Below, piece after piece: positions 62,883-64,000 of a stretch of DNA of 64,000 nt; position 1 is the first letter of the stretch; each line of letters opens with the position of its first letter. This stretch comes from Ditylenchus dipsaci (lineage: Eukaryota; Nematoda; Chromadorea; Rhabditida; Anguinidae): positions 558,001-622,000 of the forward strand of contig SADC01000350.1 in assembly GCA_004194705.1 (NCBI GenBank), written 5' to 3'. A program made the position numbers and the translations under genes. The notes under the pieces were generated by a model. It was not told the origin of the DNA. It saw only the letters and a list, made by a program, of their open reading frames with translations, and did no database searches.

Positions 62883-63277
62883 GGCTAAATTTCGGAACAC
62901 CCACCCCAGTCAATTTTGGAACGCCCACTCCATTTAATTTAGTAATACACGCCTAATGCTACCCCACAATTGAAAGCTTAGATTGTTAGCTGCATAATAA
63001 TGTAAAAATTTCTCAGTTCAGTTCACTAAAATCAATTTATTTTGATAAAAAAAAGCATAGAACCATTTCGAATATTTCATTTTCTTTTCGAAGCTATTTT
63101 TATTAATAAATTGATTTTGGTGAACTGAACGAAGAAATTTTACATCATCGTGTAGCTAACACTCTAAGCTTTCAATTGTGGAGTAGCATTAGGGTGTATT
63201 ACTAAATTAAATAGAGTGGGCGTTCCAAAATTGACTGGGGTGGGTATACCGAAATTGACTGGGGTGGTGTTCCGAAA
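62883..63277. mobile_element. Foldback element with AATTTCGGAACACCC words
   Basis: Arms of about 170 bp with CAATTTTGGAACGCCCACTC / inverse and TTGAAAGCTTAGA / inverse. The end words resemble the AATTTCGGTATACCCC array family at 45625. Confidence 0.8.
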
Positions 63278-63360
63278 CTGCTCCCTTTTTATTCGACAAA
63301 CATGACACAACACACATATATTTCAAATTTAGTATTTAAGATCTGCCTACATGTACATTC

Positions 63361-63702
63361 TTATTTCAAAGCTACTTTCTTGGACCGACTTCTGATCTCA
63401 TCAATTTGAGAATTCATCAAAGATAATTCAGCTTCCATCAATGAGACATCTAAAAATAGAATTTATTTTTAAATTTGAAACTTATAAAAAGACCTTTGCC
63501 AGCCGCTTTCTTGAGTCTTATTTGCCTTCGCAAGAGATCTCTGTCCACCAATGCAACAAACTCTTCAGGCTGTAAAAAGAGAAACTTGTCAATGGTGTGA
63601 TGGCTAAAATACCGGGATATTGAAGATGTCATCGAAATCACTTGGTTGCCTGAAAAGTTAAACTGGTGGGCCAAACTTTTCGCGATCTTTGCTTTCGTCC
63701 AT
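63361..63702 (-). CDS. Small coiled-coil protein, four exons
   Basis: Unrecognised. On the minus strand: exon 63677-63702 (MDESKDREK), a 27-bp intron, exon 63613-63649 (QPSDFDDIFNIP), a 43-bp intron, an exon from 63569 (PEEFVALVDRDLLRRQIRLK then KAAGK), an intron, and a last exon (DVSLMEAELSLMNSQIDEIR, SRSKKVALK, stop at 63361). The phases agree at all three junctions, giving about 75 residues. The C-terminal half is a predicted amphipathic helix with a basic tip. It could be a small subunit of a larger complex. The 27-bp intron is unusually short. If the short intron is rejected, the ATG may belong elsewhere. Confidence 0.6.
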
Positions 63703-63779
63703 AATTTAAAGATGGCATAGATGTAGATTGACTCAGAATCGAAAGGCTATTTTGACAAATAACATCGAAACAAATTTTT

Positions 63780-64000
63780 AATTCGTCTTCAGAAAAAATT
63801 TAACGAATTCTACAGCACCGCTCTCATCGATATTTACGCATAACTTTGGCCTATGTATCTTCTCATTTTGTTACTATTTTCAGCTTCCGGTTTACGCCTC
63901 TTGTGCTTTGAAAAAAGCAGGTGTGAGTTTACTGAGAGGCGGGGGTATTAATGTTGAATTTACAGGATTTCGACAAAACTACAGGTGAAATCAAAATCAT
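63780..64000 (+). CDS. Possible exons of an unidentified gene running off the window
   Basis: After TCGTCTTCAG a frame reads KKFNEFYSTALIDIY (about 63791-63836). If a GC-AG intron is allowed it continues LPVYASCALKKAG (63884-63920), and after a 45-bp GT-AG intron FRQNYR or DFDKTTGEIKI from 63966. The pieces are protein-like, but only the last intron has standard ends and the final frame is ambiguous. Confidence 0.3.

Overview
This is eukaryotic, AT-rich, repeat-saturated DNA, most likely from a nematode. Three things point that way. Two transposon-like repeats carry short runs of TTAGGC, the canonical nematode telomere hexamer. The largest gene is a degenerin-type DEG/ENaC channel whose residues follow the MEC-4/UNC-8 type. 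Most introns are 40-60 bp with TTTCAG-like acceptors. No species is claimed.

Host genes are few and widely spaced. (1) 7562-11903 (-) is a decayed RPL11 ribosomal-protein gene that still has introns; a CR1/Jockey-like LINE (about 8163-11845) sits in its first intron. (2) 12566-13291 (-) holds the C-terminal half of a tetraspanin (CCG, PASC, GC and TM4). (3) 23894-35765 (+) is a degenerin with about 29 recognisable exons, swollen to 12 kb by nested transposons in its introns. (4) 46723-48725 and 50090-51502 (+) are two tandem copies of a miniature ARS2/SERRATE gene. The N-terminal HKDEEWF segment is joined directly to the C-terminal zinc-finger segment and the central RRM-containing part is missing. 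(5) At the right end there is a small (-) gene for a coiled-coil protein, plus fragments of unidentified (+) genes.

Nearly everything else is transposon. Two hAT elements with exact 8-bp target-site duplications (TSDs) are visible at 3704-7154 and 55052-57454, and a third hAT relic lies at 36053-37083. The most striking pattern is a set of at least a dozen elements whose inverted termini are tandem arrays of one short word, a different word for each family. Many of these have exact 8- or 9-bp TSDs. Other layers are TA-flanked pogo/mariner-type MITEs, TTAA-flanked MITEs, long foldback elements, a dimeric tRNA-like SINE and a GC-rich foldback family present six times. Insertions are nested several deep.

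The genes do not form an operon or pathway. The main stories are gene remodelling (mini-ARS2, RPL11 decay) and the array-ended transposons. Several coding regions carry single-base lesions in homopolymers, so assembly error must be kept in mind when calling pseudogenes.
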